Positions 22,634 to 22,922 of a stretch of 22,922 nucleotides of DNA are shown in pieces. The DNA comes from CAYRVX01 sp964642165. Its GTDB lineage: Bacteria; Planctomycetota; Phycisphaerae; SM23-33. A program made the translations under genes and the position numbers. A model generated the notes under the pieces. The model was given only the letters and a program-made list of their open reading frames with translations, was not told where the DNA came from and made no database searches. Within the stretch, counting starts at the first letter, position 1; every line of letters begins with the position of its first letter. The stretch covers positions 1 through 22,922 of the forward strand of contig CAZXOC010000099.1 of NCBI GenBank assembly GCA_964642165.1, written 5' to 3'.

Positions 22634-22922
22634 CGGCTGTGAGGCTCAGGCTCGAAGAGAACCGGGCGCTTCGACTTCGCTCAGGGCCAACGGCAATCCA
22701 CGACTCCTCCGCGCTGTTGGACGCGGCTCCGCCTCCGGGATTGTGTCGTCTTGTGTAGGAAATAAGGCCTATTAAGACGCGGGTATTACGACCGCTAATC
22801 TATCTATCATAATGGTTTCCGTACCCTATCGCCTATACGGCGTCCATGAATGCCTGTACAATCAGTCTTGCCGGCGATATTTCCTATTCTCATAGTACGT
22901 TTATCGCCGCCTTGCGGCCGCC
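22558..22922. other. Non-coding right end with a sharp fall in GC
   Basis: No gene is recognisable in these 365 bases. By hand count, 85 of the 180 bases at 22741-22920 are G or C (about 47%), against clearly higher GC in all the genes. Within it, TAGGAAATA (22756-22764) and TATTTCCTA (22878-22886) form a 9-base inverted repeat 113 bases apart. It could be a promoter-rich region, part of a small mobile element, or the edge of transferred DNA. Confidence 0.5.
22667..22687. repeat. Short dispersed repeat (CTTCGACTTCGCTCAGGG type)
   Basis: This matches another common variant of the short intergenic repeat family whose core at 538-558 reads CCTTCGACAGGCTCAGG on the minus strand. The shared skeleton is CTTCGAC...GCTCAGGG. 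The two sites lie near opposite ends of the window, outside the gene blocks. Confidence 0.45.

Noticed and set aside
1..22922. CRISPR array, tRNA or rRNA genes
   Set aside because: No regularly spaced direct repeats of 20-40 bases were seen, and no cloverleaf or conserved rRNA segments were recognised on either strand by eye. A tRNA scan would be needed to exclude a missed tRNA.

Overview
This window is high-GC bacterial DNA from a draft assembly; a run of exactly 100 N sits at 4889-4988. No rRNA or tRNA anchors the taxonomy. The gene style points to the Planctomycetota/Lentisphaerota/Verrucomicrobiota (PVC) group or a similar polysaccharide degrader: a PQQ-like beta-propeller with the 'DWPQFHGPNRD' start, many secreted glycosidases, a DUF4091/GH123-like enzyme, and a radical SAM enzyme next to an intracellular subtilase. 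That placement is an inference.

Layout. 1-945 holds the tail of an unidentified membrane protein and then about 850 bases with no recognisable gene but with short dispersed hairpin repeats. 946-2187 is a secreted PQQ-like beta-propeller. 2241-2570 is a decayed ISL3-family transposase. 2726-4405 is a secreted transglutaminase-like protein with a C-terminal carbohydrate-binding-like domain. 4802-5177 (minus) is a HEPN/MNT toxin-antitoxin pair (hepT-mntA) whose middle is lost in the N gap.

5282-13045 (plus) is a carbohydrate operon: a cytoplasmic GH4 enzyme, a secreted GH36-like alpha-galactosidase, and two tandem paralogous GH30-like/clan GH-A hydrolases. A GH127-like enzyme (13110-14816, minus) converges on it. 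Beyond lies a minus-strand cassette: an intracellular subtilase (17421-19199), a B12-type radical SAM enzyme that resembles RiPP-maturation C-methyltransferases (15428-17320), and a 132-residue protein that resembles the subtilase's own N-terminal prodomain (14940-15338). The right end carries a GH43-like enzyme (19660-20748) and a DUF4091/GH123-like enzyme (20857-22557), both plus strand, followed by a non-coding tail of much lower GC.

How they fit together. The glycosidases would strip alpha-galactose, arabinose-type, xylose-type and perhaps hexosamine residues from a complex glycan outside the cytoplasm, and the GH4 enzyme would finish the job inside. No transporter, SusC/SusD pair or regulator is visible. 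The most novel part is the subtilase / radical SAM / free prodomain cassette. It looks like a peptide-modifying system with no obvious precursor gene: radical SAM chemistry, a cytoplasmic protease, and a possible inhibitor, chaperone or substrate built on the protease's prodomain fold.
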